The position numbers and the translations under genes were made by a program. A stretch of 64,000 nucleotides of DNA, taken from contig CAWBTF010000025.1 in NCBI GenBank assembly GCA_963791595.1, forward strand, positions 62,001 to 126,000, read 5' to 3'. The notes beneath the pieces were generated by a model. That model was given only the letters and a program-made list of their open reading frames with translations. It was not told the origin of the DNA and did not search any database. The stretch is from JAEMQF01 sp963791595. GTDB taxonomy: Bacteria > Pseudomonadota > Gammaproteobacteria > Burkholderiales > Burkholderiaceae_C. Shown here one piece after another: positions 14,680-22,246 of the stretch; the first letter of the stretch is position 1; each line of letters starts with the position of its first letter.

Positions 14680-17634
14680 TTATGCGGCCCGTTCGATCTG
14701 GCACACCGTGGTCTTGGTCTCTTGCATCATCGTCACGCTGTCGTAGCCGTACGTCGTTGCCGTGTTGACCGCTTCGCCGCGCACGATGGGCATCGCCCCA
14801 GCCGGGTAGTGCGCACCGATGTCCGCGCCCTGCCAATGGCCGGCAAAGTGGTACGGCATGAACGCCGTGGTTCGGTCCACACGCTCGGTCACCTGCGCCT
14901 TGACCTTCAGCCTGGCCCCGGTGGGCGTGCTCAACCACACGTCTTCGCCGTTGCGAATGCCGCGATCGTTGGCCGCCGCCGGGTTGATCTCGACGAAGGC
15001 GTGCTGCTGCAACTCGGCGAGGAACCGGTTCGAGCGCGTCTCGTCGCCACCACCCTCGTACTCGACCAGGCGCCCGCTCGTCAGGATGAGCGGGAACTTC
15101 TGGCCGATGTCCTTGTTCTTGTCCTGCACCGACTTGAACAGCGTGGGCATGCGCCAGAACGCCATGCGGTCGGCGTGCGTGGGGTACTTGGCCACCAGGT
15201 CCGGCCGCGTGGAGTACAGCGGCTCGCGGTGTTGGGGGATTGGATCGGGGAAGTTCCAGACGATCGCGCGCGCCTTGGCATTGCCGAACGGGTGGCAGCC
15301 GTGGTTCTTCATCGCCACGCGGATGATTCCCCCGGTGGGGTCGGTCTTCCAGTTTTTGCCCTCGGCCTTTTTCTTCTCGTCGTCGCTCAACTCGTTCCAC
15401 CAGCCGAGCTTCTTGAGCAGCAGGTGGTCGAACTCGGGGTAGCCGGTGGTGATGTCGGCGCCCTTGGAGTGCGAGCCGTCGGCGGCGAGCAGCGATTGGC
15501 CATCGCGTTCGACACCGAAGTTGGCGCGGAAGTTGCCGCCGCCGTCCATCACGTGCTGCTCGGTGTTGTAGAGCACGTGCGTGCCCGGGTGCTTCATCTC
15601 GGGCGTGCCGTAACACGGCCAGGGCAGGCCGAAGTAGTCGCCGTCGAGCTTGTAGCCGGTTTCCTTGTCGATGCCGCCCTTGGCGCGCAGCGTCGTCACG
15701 TCGAAGACGTTCATGTTGCGCATGTGCGCCTTCAGCCGCTCCGGGCTCTGGCCCGTGTAGCCGATGGTCCAGACCGACTTGTTGATCTCGCGCAGGATGT
15801 CCTCGGGCACCGGTTCATCGAGGCCCTTGATCTTCTGCATCTTGTAGTTCTTGACCAGCTGCTCGCCGAAGCCGAGCTTCTGCGCCAGCTGGTACATGAT
15901 CATGTGGTCGCTGCGCGATTCGTACAGCGGGTCCATGACCTTTTCGCGCCATTGCAGCGAGCGGTTGCTCGCCGTGACCGAGCCGCTGGTCTCGAACTGC
16001 GTGCACGCGGGCAACAGGTAGACCGCGCGCTTCGGATTCACGTCTTCCGCTTTGCCCGGCATCGCCGCCATCGCCGCCGTGGCCGACGGGAACGGGTCGA
16101 CGACGACGAGCAGGTCGAGCTTGTCCATCGCCCGCTTGATGTCCAGGCCGCGCGTCTGCGAGTTCGGGGCGTGCCCCCAATAGAACATGCCGCGCAGGTT
16201 GCCTTCCTGGTCGATCAGTTCGGGTTTTTCGAGCACCGCGTCGAACCAGCGCGAGATCGTCAGGCCGGGCTTGGTCATCATGCCGGGCGCGTACTGCTTC
16301 TTGATCCACTCGAAGTCGACGCCCCAGACGGCGGCGAAGTGCTTGAACGCACCTTCGGCGATGCCGTAGTAGCCGGGCAGCGAGTCGGGATTCATGCCGA
16401 CGTCGGTGATGCCCTGCACGTTGTCGTGGCCGCGGAAGATGTTCGCGCCGCCGCCGACCTTGCCGATGTTGCCCAGCGCCAATTGCAGCAGGCACGAGGC
16501 GCGCACCATCGCGTTGCCGATCGTGTGCTGGGTGTGGCCGACGCACCAGACCAGCGTGCTCGGGCGGTTCTCGGCCATCGTCTTGGCGACTTGCAGGCAG
16601 GTCGCTTCATCGACGCCGGAGGCGTCGAGCACCTTGTCGGGCGTCCACTTCTCCAGCACCTCGTCGCGCACCTTGTCCATGCCCCAGACGCGGTCGGCCA
16701 GGTACTGCTTGTCCTCCCAGCCGTTCTTGAACACGTGGTACATCACGCCGTACAGGAACGGAATGTCCGCCCCGGAACGCATGCGCACGTACTGGTCGGC
16801 CTTGGCCGCCGTGCGCGTGAATCGTGGGTCGACCACGATCATCTTGCAGCCCTTTTCCTTGGCATGCAGCATGTGCATCAACGACACCGGGTGCGCTTCG
16901 GCCGCATTGCTGCCGATGTACATCGCCGCCTTGGCGTTCTGCATGTCGTTGTACGAGTTCGTCATCGCACCGTATCCCCACGTATTCGCCACACCGGCGA
17001 CAGTAGTGGAGTGGCATATTCGTGCCTGGTGGTCGCAGTTGTTGCTGCCCCAGAGGGACATCCACTTTCTGAGCAGGTATCCCTGCTCGTTGTTGCTCTT
17101 GCACGAGCCGACGATGAAGATGCTGTCCGGGCCGCTTTCTTTCTTCAGCTCGAGCATCCTGGCGCTGATTTCCTCGAGCGCCTTGTCCCACGACATGCGC
17201 TGGTACTTGCCGTCCACCAGCTTCATCGGGTACTTGAGGCGGTATTCGCCGCGCGCGTTGTCGCGCACCGCCGCGCCCTTGGCGCAGTGCGCGCCCAGGT
17301 TGATCGGCGAGTCGAATACCGGCTCTTGGCGCACCCAGACGCCGTTCTCGACCACCGCGTCGATCGCGCAGCCCACCGAGCAATGCGTGCACACGGTGCG
17401 CTTGACCTCGACCCGGGTGCCGCTGGCCGCCTTGTCCTGCGCCTGCGCCTTCTTCACGAGCGTGAGCTGCGACGCGGCCAGGCCCACGCCGACGCCCAGG
17501 CCGGAGCGGCGCAGGAACTTGCGCCGGTCCATCGTCGGTATCGCGCGCGAAACGCCGCGCGCGAGGCTGTCGACCAACGCACCCGAGGGCGGCGACGCCC
17601 CCGCGCTGCTGGCCGATCTTCGTTGCAACAACAT
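14680..17634 (-). CDS. fdhA: Formate dehydrogenase alpha subunit; probable selenoprotein with Sec encoded by UGC at residue 207
   Basis: 984 codons. A Tat signal (MDRRKFLRRSGLGVGVG, residues 35-51) sends the folded enzyme to the periplasm. The [4Fe-4S] ligands are C82, C85, C89 and C117; next comes the bis-MGD domain. Residue 207 in QARICHSTTVAG aligns with the selenocysteine of E. coli FdnG (QARVUHGPTVAS). The codon is TGC (17016-17014), so it reads as Cys by the standard code. It is followed at the exact spacing by a SECIS-like hairpin, and the neighbouring tRNA-Sec has anticodon GCA, which pairs with UGC. I infer that Sec is inserted here. Downstream sequence to the C-terminus (MMQETKTTVCQIERAA) is intact. 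The enzyme oxidises formate to CO2 in the periplasm. Confidence 0.93.
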   Translation of the reverse strand: MLLQRRSASSAGASPPSGALVDSLARGVSRAIPTMDRRKFLRRSGLGVGVGLAASQLTLVKKAQAQDKAASGTRVEVKRTVCTHCSVGCAIDAVVENGVWVRQEPVFDSPINLGAHCAKGAAVRDNARGEYRLKYPMKLVDGKYQRMSWDKALEEISARMLELKKESGPDSIFIVGSCKSNNEQGYLLRKWMSLWGSNNCDHQARICHSTTVAGVANTWGYGAMTNSYNDMQNAKAAMYIGSNAAEAHPVSLMHMLHAKEKGCKMIVVDPRFTRTAAKADQYVRMRSGADIPFLYGVMYHVFKNGWEDKQYLADRVWGMDKVRDEVLEKWTPDKVLDASGVDEATCLQVAKTMAENRPSTLVWCVGHTQHTIGNAMVRASCLLQLALGNIGKVGGGANIFRGHDNVQGITDVGMNPDSLPGYYGIAEGAFKHFAAVWGVDFEWIKKQYAPGMMTKPGLTISRWFDAVLEKPELIDQEGNLRGMFYWGHAPNSQTRGLDIKRAMDKLDLLVVVDPFPSATAAMAAMPGKAEDVNPKRAVYLLPACTQFETSGSVTASNRSLQWREKVMDPLYESRSDHMIMYQLAQKLGFGEQLVKNYKMQKIKGLDEPVPEDILREINKSVWTIGYTGQSPERLKAHMRNMNVFDVTTLRAKGGIDKETGYKLDGDYFGLPWPCYGTPEMKHPGTHVLYNTEQHVMDGGGNFRANFGVERDGQSLLAADGSHSKGADITTGYPEFDHLLLKKLGWWNELSDDEKKKAEGKNWKTDPTGGIIRVAMKNHGCHPFGNAKARAIVWNFPDPIPQHREPLYSTRPDLVAKYPTHADRMAFWRMPTLFKSVQDKNKDIGQKFPLILTSGRLVEYEGGGDETRSNRFLAELQQHAFVEINPAAANDRGIRNGEDVWLSTPTGARLKVKAQVTERVDRTTAFMPYHFAGHWQGADIGAHYPAGAMPIVRGEAVNTATTYGYDSVTMMQETKTTVCQIERAA
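16976..17016 (-). promoter_or_regulatory. SECIS-like hairpin directly downstream of the UGC (Sec) codon of fdhA
   Basis: Numbered from the first base of the UGC codon (17016), C6-C11 (CUCCAC) pair with G36-G41 (GUGGGG); C18-C21 (CGCC) pair with G27-G30 (GGCG); the apical loop is GGUGU (22-26). The bases known to be needed for SelB binding in E. coli fdhF, U17 and loop G23 and U24, are present at identical positions (17000, 16994, 16993). A Cys-only gene would have no reason to keep them. Pairing is by eye; no folding energy was calculated. Confidence 0.75.
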
Positions 17635-17690
17635 GGTGTGTGCTCCTATCGATCTGAAGATCTGAATTCAGGGGCCGGGAGGCAAGCGCC

Positions 17691-17909
17691 TCAAATGCGC
17701 GCCGTCTGGTAATAGCGCTTCACATGCTCGGTGAGCCTGTAGCCTGCGGCGGTGCTGCTCGCGGGCTTGTCCGCTGCCCTGTCCAAAGTCGCCACGGACT
17801 CGGTGGGAACTGCGCTCGGCAGCAGCGCCGCGACGGCAGCCAATGCACCCACGCCTCCCGCACCCGCCAGCACCGTGCGTCGCACGGTGACCTGTTTGCC
17901 ATCACTCAT
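17691..17909 (-). CDS. Formate dehydrogenase region TAT-target peptide (TIGR02811-like)
   Basis: 72 aa. VTVRRTVLAGAGGVGALAAVAALLPSAVP is a short Tat-like signal with a twin arginine, and the protein ends GYRLTEHVKRYYQTARI, the hallmark of the small formate_TAT family found at the head of formate dehydrogenase operons. A strong ribosome-binding site (AGGAGGTC) precedes the ATG at 17909. It is the first gene of the operon, 56 bp upstream of fdhA, and is divergent from selB across 121 bp that should hold both promoters. The molecular role of this family is not known. Confidence 0.85.
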   Translation of the reverse strand: MSDGKQVTVRRTVLAGAGGVGALAAVAALLPSAVPTESVATLDRAADKPASSTAAGYRLTEHVKRYYQTARI

Positions 17910-18030
17910 TGCTGACCTCCTAGGGGCGAGACGGACTATGAACTCGCGCTCCTATACTACTTCGGACTGGGTCGCTGTGAGCGCCGCTGCCATTGCGGGT
18001 TATCCCTAGACGCCACCAGACGATAGCCCC

Positions 18031-20022
18031 ATGATCATCGGAACCGCAGGCCACATCGACCACGGCAAGACGTCGATCGTCAAGGCGCTGACCGGCGTCG
18101 ACACCGACCGGCTCAAGGAAGAAAAAGCGCGCGGCATCACGATCGACCTCGGCTTTGCCTACCAGGCCCTGCCTGACGGAAACGTACTCGGCTTCGTCGA
18201 CGTTCCCGGCCACGAGAAGCTGATCCGCAACATGCTCGCCGGCGCCACCGGCATCGACCATGTGCTGTTCGTCGTCGCGGCCGACGACGGGCCGATGCCG
18301 CAGACGCGCGAACACCTGGCGATCCTCGACCTGCTCGGCGTGGGCCGCGGCGTCGTCGCGCTGACCAAGTGCGACCTGGTGTCCAACACGCGCCTGGCCG
18401 AAGCGGAAGCTGAAGTTCGCACGTTGCTCGCGGGCAGCGCGCTGGCGGGGGCCGAGGTGATCCCGGTGTCGTCGGTCACCGGAACCGGCATCGACACGCT
18501 GCGCGGCCACCTAGAGTCCGCACGCGCCGCGCTGACGAGCGAGCGCACCGGCGGGCACTTCCGCCTGTCGGTGGACCGCAGTTTTTCGCTCGCCGGGGTC
18601 GGCACCGTCGTCACCGGCACCGCCGTCGCCGGCCGCGTCGCGATTGGCGACAAGCTGCTCGTCTCGCCCTCCGGCAAGCCGGTTCGGGTGCGCGGCTTGC
18701 ACGCGGCCAATCGCGAAGCGACGTCAGGCCATGCGGGCCAACGCCTCGCGCTCAACCTCGGGGGAATCGAAAAGCACGAGATCGTGCGCGGCGACTGGGT
18801 CGTTGCCGAGCCCGCGCACGCACCCACCCAGCGCATCGACGCGCGCCTGCGCGTGCTGGCCAGCGAAAGCCAGCCGCTCGCGCATTGGACGCCGCTGCAC
18901 CTGCACCTGGGCGCGCTGGACGTCGGCGCGCGCATCGTGTTGCTCGAAGGCCAGGCCATAACGCCCGGCGCGATGGCGCTGGTGCAGCTCGAACTCGAGC
19001 GGCCGATCGGCGCGCTGCACGGCGACCGTTTCATCGTGCGCGACCAATCGGCGCAGCGCACGATCGGCGGCGGCGCGGTGATCGACGCCTTCGCACCCGC
19101 CGCGCGCCGCCACAAAGCGCAGCGCCTGGTCACGCTCGCCGCGCTCGAGCGTCCGTCTTCGGCCGCCGCGCTGCACGCCTTGCTCGAACTCGAGCCGCCC
19201 GATGGCGTGGACCTGGCGCGCTTCGCAACGCTGTGGAATCTGCAGTCCGACGCCGCACTCGCGCTGGCGCAGGCCGTGCCGCACCGTGCGGTGATTGATG
19301 GCAAGACCACGCTGGCGTTCGCCCAGGGTCAGATCGAAAGATTCGGCGAGCGCCTGTGCGCGCTGCTCGCTGCGCACCACAAGCGGTCCGCCGACAGTCC
19401 CGGCCTGACGGTCGAGCAATTGCAGCGCGCGGCCGCGGTGAAGAGCGCGGTCAAGGACACGGCCAAGAGCGCGGCCCAGATCGCGACCAAAGGCGCGGTC
19501 AATCCGTCGAAGGCAGGCTTCGCGCTGCTGCTGCGCGAACTGAGCGGGCGCACCGGCCCGATTCAACGCCACGGCCCCTACCTGCGCCTGGCCGGGCACG
19601 CCGCCTCGCTGCAGGGCGCCGACCTGAAACTCTGGGAACGCCTGCGGCCCTGGCTCAGCGAAGGCGGCTGGAACCACCCGCCCAAACTCACCGACCTGCT
19701 GGCGCGCGACCGCAGCCTGCACCGCGATTCGGTCGTCCGTCTGCTGCAGAAGGCGGCGCGGCTCGGGCTGGTGTACGCCGCGGGCGCCGAGTACTTCATC
19801 CTCGCCGAGCACATGAGCGAGCTCGCGACGCGCGCGCACCAGCTCGCGCAGGCCGACGAGCACAAGCGCCTGAACGTCAAGACCTATCGCGAAACCACCG
19901 GCATCAGCCGGCACCTGTCGATCCCGCTGGTAGAGTTCTTCGACCAGATCGGCTTCACCAAGCGCGATCCGCTCGGGCGCAAGATCCGGCGCGACGCCAA
20001 GGAGATGTTCGGGGGTCACTGA
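18031..20022 (+). CDS. selB: Selenocysteine-specific elongation factor SelB
   Basis: 663 aa. The GTPase domain shows G1 GHIDHGKTS, the effector region ARGITIDLGFAY, G3 DVPGHEKLIRNMLAG and G4 TKCD. Domains II-III follow, then the four winged-helix domains that bind the SECIS hairpin, ending with RLNVKTYRETTGISRHLSIPLVEFFDQIGFTKRDPLGRKIRRD. SelB brings Sec-tRNA to the ribosome only at codons followed by a SECIS. A low-complexity segment (KSAVKDTAKSAAQIATKGAV, about 471-490) looks like an insertion between winged helices. It heads a plus-strand selB-selC-selA unit facing away from the formate dehydrogenase operon. No UGA or other lesion; it should be active. Confidence 0.96.
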   Translation: MIIGTAGHIDHGKTSIVKALTGVDTDRLKEEKARGITIDLGFAYQALPDGNVLGFVDVPGHEKLIRNMLAGATGIDHVLFVVAADDGPMPQTREHLAILDLLGVGRGVVALTKCDLVSNTRLAEAEAEVRTLLAGSALAGAEVIPVSSVTGTGIDTLRGHLESARAALTSERTGGHFRLSVDRSFSLAGVGTVVTGTAVAGRVAIGDKLLVSPSGKPVRVRGLHAANREATSGHAGQRLALNLGGIEKHEIVRGDWVVAEPAHAPTQRIDARLRVLASESQPLAHWTPLHLHLGALDVGARIVLLEGQAITPGAMALVQLELERPIGALHGDRFIVRDQSAQRTIGGGAVIDAFAPAARRHKAQRLVTLAALERPSSAAALHALLELEPPDGVDLARFATLWNLQSDAALALAQAVPHRAVIDGKTTLAFAQGQIERFGERLCALLAAHHKRSADSPGLTVEQLQRAAAVKSAVKDTAKSAAQIATKGAVNPSKAGFALLLRELSGRTGPIQRHGPYLRLAGHAASLQGADLKLWERLRPWLSEGGWNHPPKLTDLLARDRSLHRDSVVRLLQKAARLGLVYAAGAEYFILAEHMSELATRAHQLAQADEHKRLNVKTYRETTGISRHLSIPLVEFFDQIGFTKRDPLGRKIRRDAKEMFGGH

Positions 20023-20059
20023 TCGCCCCGAGACGGCGCCGCGAATCAGAGTTGACGAT

Positions 20060-20156
20060 GGAGGAGGATCGTCCCCCGGTGGGGCGTCCGGTCTGCAAAA
20101 CCGGGTGGGGCTGCCTTGCGGTCCCAGGTGGGTTCGACTCCCACCCTCTTCCGCCA
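20060..20156 (+). tRNA. selC: tRNA-Sec with anticodon GCA (reads UGC/UGU)
   Basis: 97 nt including CCA. Acceptor GGAGGAGG (20060-20067) pairs with CCUCUUCC (20145-20152) over 8 bp with one G-U; T stem GUGGG/CCCAC (5 bp) with loop UUCGACU; D stem CGUCCC/GGGGCG (6 bp); anticodon stem CCGGU/ACCGG; variable arm of 8 bp (GGGGCUGC/GCGGUCCC). Discriminator G73 (20153) and encoded CCA. The 8+5 stack, 6-bp D stem and long variable arm are unique to bacterial tRNA-Sec. The anticodon loop is CUGCAAA, so the anticodon (20095-20097) is GCA instead of UCA: a U34-to-G change relative to E. coli CUUCAAA. It should decode the Cys codons UGC and UGU. Confidence 0.95.
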
Positions 20157-20219
20157 CGGCGCGCCAAGCCGCACCAAGCCGCGCCGAAATCTCGTGCATC
20201 GATGCCGTAAGCTCACGCG

Positions 20220-21611
20220 ATGGACCGCAGCGCCGCCCGCCCACCCGCACTCGACAAGCTGCTCGACTCGCGCGCGCTGCGCGAACTGATCGAGACGCAT
20301 GGACGCACCGGCGTCACGGCAATCGCACGCGAAGCGCTCGACGCATGGCGCGCGGACGCCTCCCAACCCTTCGACATCGGCGCCTTCGAGTCGCACTGCG
20401 CCACCGAACTCGCCGCGCGCGCCGCGATGCACCTGCGCCCGGTGCTCAACCTCACCGGCACCGTGCTGCACACCAACCTCGGCCGCGCGCCGCTGCCTCA
20501 GGAAGCGATCGACGCGGTGGCGCAGGTGATGGCACAGCCGTCCAACCTGGAGTACACGCTGGCCAGCGGCGCGCGCGGCGATCGAGACGACCACATCGAC
20601 GGCCTGCTGCGCGAGCTCACCGGCGCGCAGGCCGCGACCGCCGTCAACAACAACGCCGCCGCCGTGCTGCTGGTGCTCGCGGCGCTGGCCGAGAAGAAGG
20701 AAGTGATCGTTTCGCGCGGCGAGCTGGTCGAGATCGGCGGCGCGTTCCGCATCCCCGACATCATGCGCCGCGCCAACGCCAGGCTGGTCGAAGTGGGCAC
20801 GACGAACCGCACGCACCTGCGCGACTTCGAAGCCGCGATCGGCCCGAAGACGGGCCTGGTGATGAAGGTACACGCGAGCAACTACGCGATCGAAGGCTTC
20901 ACCGCGAGCGTGCCGATCGCCGAACTCGCCGCGCTGTGCCGCGCGCGCGGCTTGCCGCTGGCCGAAGACCTGGGCAGCGGCGCGCTGATCGACATGGCGC
21001 GCTGGGGCCTGCCGACTGAACCGACGCCGATGCAGTCCATCGCCACCGGCGCGAACATCGTCACGTTCAGCGGCGACAAGCTGCTCGGCGGCCCGCAGGC
21101 CGGGCTGATCGTCGGCGACAAGGAACTGATCGCGCGCATCAAGAAGAACCCGCTCAAGCGCGCCCTGCGGCTCGACAAGATGACGATCGCGGCGCTGGAA
21201 GCGGTGCTCAAGCTCTACCGCGACCCCGATCGCCTGGCGCAACGCCTGCCGACGCTGCGCTTGTTGACCGTCCGCTGGCCGAGATCCAGGCGCAGGCGCG
21301 AGCGCCTGGCAGCGCCGATCGCCCGGGCGCTGGCCGAGCGCGCCACGGTGCAGGTGCTGCCATGCAAGAGCCAGATCGGCAGCGGCTCGCTGCCGGTGGA
21401 CCGCCTGCCGAGCGCCTGCATCGCGATCGGGCCGCCAGCGGGGGCGAAACGCGCGGGCGGTTTTCCCGACCGTGTCGCCGCGGCATTGCGCGAGTTGCCG
21501 CTGCCGGTGATCGGGCGCGTCGAAGAAGGTCAGCTTCGGCTCGACTTGCGTTGCCTGGACGCCGATGCGGAGCCGGGCTTCGTGGACGCGGTGTCCGCGC
21601 TTCGGTTCTGA
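20220..21611 (+). CDS. selA: L-seryl-tRNA(Sec) selenium transferase SelA
   Basis: 463 aa. SelA converts Ser-tRNA-Sec to Sec-tRNA-Sec with selenophosphate, as a PLP-dependent decamer. Family blocks are clear: NLTGTVLHTNLGRAPL, AVNNNAAAVLLVLAALA, SRGELVEIGGAFRIPDI and the PLP lysine in TFSGDKLLGGPQAG. Near 21264-21302 the usual LLTRPLAEIQAQAERL is replaced by LLTVRWPRSRRRRERL; reading the same DNA one base off restores PLAEIQAQA, so a -1 and a +1 indel about 35 bases apart seem to compensate each other. Downstream (LPVDRLPSACIAI, VIGRVEEGQLRLDLRCL) the frame is normal. It follows selC by 63 bp. selD is not in this window. Confidence 0.93.
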   Translation: MDRSAARPPALDKLLDSRALRELIETHGRTGVTAIAREALDAWRADASQPFDIGAFESHCATELAARAAMHLRPVLNLTGTVLHTNLGRAPLPQEAIDAVAQVMAQPSNLEYTLASGARGDRDDHIDGLLRELTGAQAATAVNNNAAAVLLVLAALAEKKEVIVSRGELVEIGGAFRIPDIMRRANARLVEVGTTNRTHLRDFEAAIGPKTGLVMKVHASNYAIEGFTASVPIAELAALCRARGLPLAEDLGSGALIDMARWGLPTEPTPMQSIATGANIVTFSGDKLLGGPQAGLIVGDKELIARIKKNPLKRALRLDKMTIAALEAVLKLYRDPDRLAQRLPTLRLLTVRWPRSRRRRERLAAPIARALAERATVQVLPCKSQIGSGSLPVDRLPSACIAIGPPAGAKRAGGFPDRVAAALRELPLPVIGRVEEGQLRLDLRCLDADAEPGFVDAVSALRF

Positions 21612-21654
21612 GAAGAATTCGTCTGCGTCGACTTGCGTCAGGCTCCGGTGGGGG

Positions 21655-22185
21655 CTGACTGCTTCGGCTCAATGCTGACCGTTCGCCGCTGCGCGCCTGC
21701 CTGCTCCGGTGCGAGGGCAGGTGGCCCGGGGTACGTTCTCCGGCCCACGCTCGCGGGGCACCGGATGTGGCCCACGGCGCGCAATTCCATCAACACCAGC
21801 CAAGCACACGAAGAGCCAGGACACCGCGAATGGGGCCTGCGCCCGTACCCCAAGCCACCTGCCCTGGCCACCACGGTGGCACCCCTGCGCAGCGCCCGCC
21901 ACCACGGCTGGTAGCAGGGCGGTGGTGGTGCCCCCGGGCGCAGGCCCCATTCGCGGTGTCCTGGCTTGTGCCGCGCTTGGTCGGTGTTGATGCGCTGTGC
22001 ATGGTGGACCTCGGTGGTGCCCCGCGAGCGTGGGCCGGAGAACGGGGGCGCCGCCACCGCCCTGGGCGCAATCGCATGTGGGCTGGGCTTGCCGGACCGC
22101 CGGTTTTCCCTCGAAGCCCCGGTCACTGACCTCGCACCCGAGCTATCGCGCGGCGGCGAACGAGCAGCGAAGAGGGCCGAAAGCA
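21655..22185. repeat. Long imperfect palindromic element, copy 1
   Basis: About 530 bp between selA and the TorD-like gene with no convincing gene. Its halves are inverted copies of each other. Two parts are perfect: 21815-21845 with 21935-21965 (31 bp) and 21734-21762 with 22016-22044 (29 bp). The loop (21846-21934) contains further small palindromes. The outer ends (GTTCGCCGC ... GCGGCGAACG) also pair. A second copy, about 80-90% alike in the core by eye, is at 34470-34980. No transposase or target duplication is evident. Confidence 0.85.
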
Positions 22186-22246
22186 ACCCTTCACGATGCA
22201 CGGGAGTCGCGCGGACCGACCGGAGGCGTGTCGTGACTTGACGCCC

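Noticed and set aside
14680..17634. Formate dehydrogenase alpha as an ordinary Cys-containing homologue
   Set aside because: The local tRNA-Sec anticodon (GCA) matches the TGC codon, and U17/G23/U24 plus the stems of a SECIS are kept at exact spacing; a plain Cys enzyme would explain neither. It remains the main alternative until protein data exist.
14479..17712. Long open frames on the plus strand across the formate dehydrogenase genes (over 1000 codons)
   Set aside because: They are antisense to conserved, motif-rich genes, are His/Arg/Val-rich low-quality protein and arise from high GC.
20060..20156. Reading the tRNA as tRNA-Cys(GCA) or a tRNA-Ser
   Set aside because: tRNA-Cys has a short variable loop, 7-bp acceptor and U73; tRNA-Ser has a 7-bp acceptor and short D stem. 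The 8+5 stack, 6-bp D stem and position between selB and selA fit only tRNA-Sec.
21655..22240. Small ORFs inside the palindromic elements
   Set aside because: They exist in all frames, mirror each other because of the inverted repeats, and match no family.
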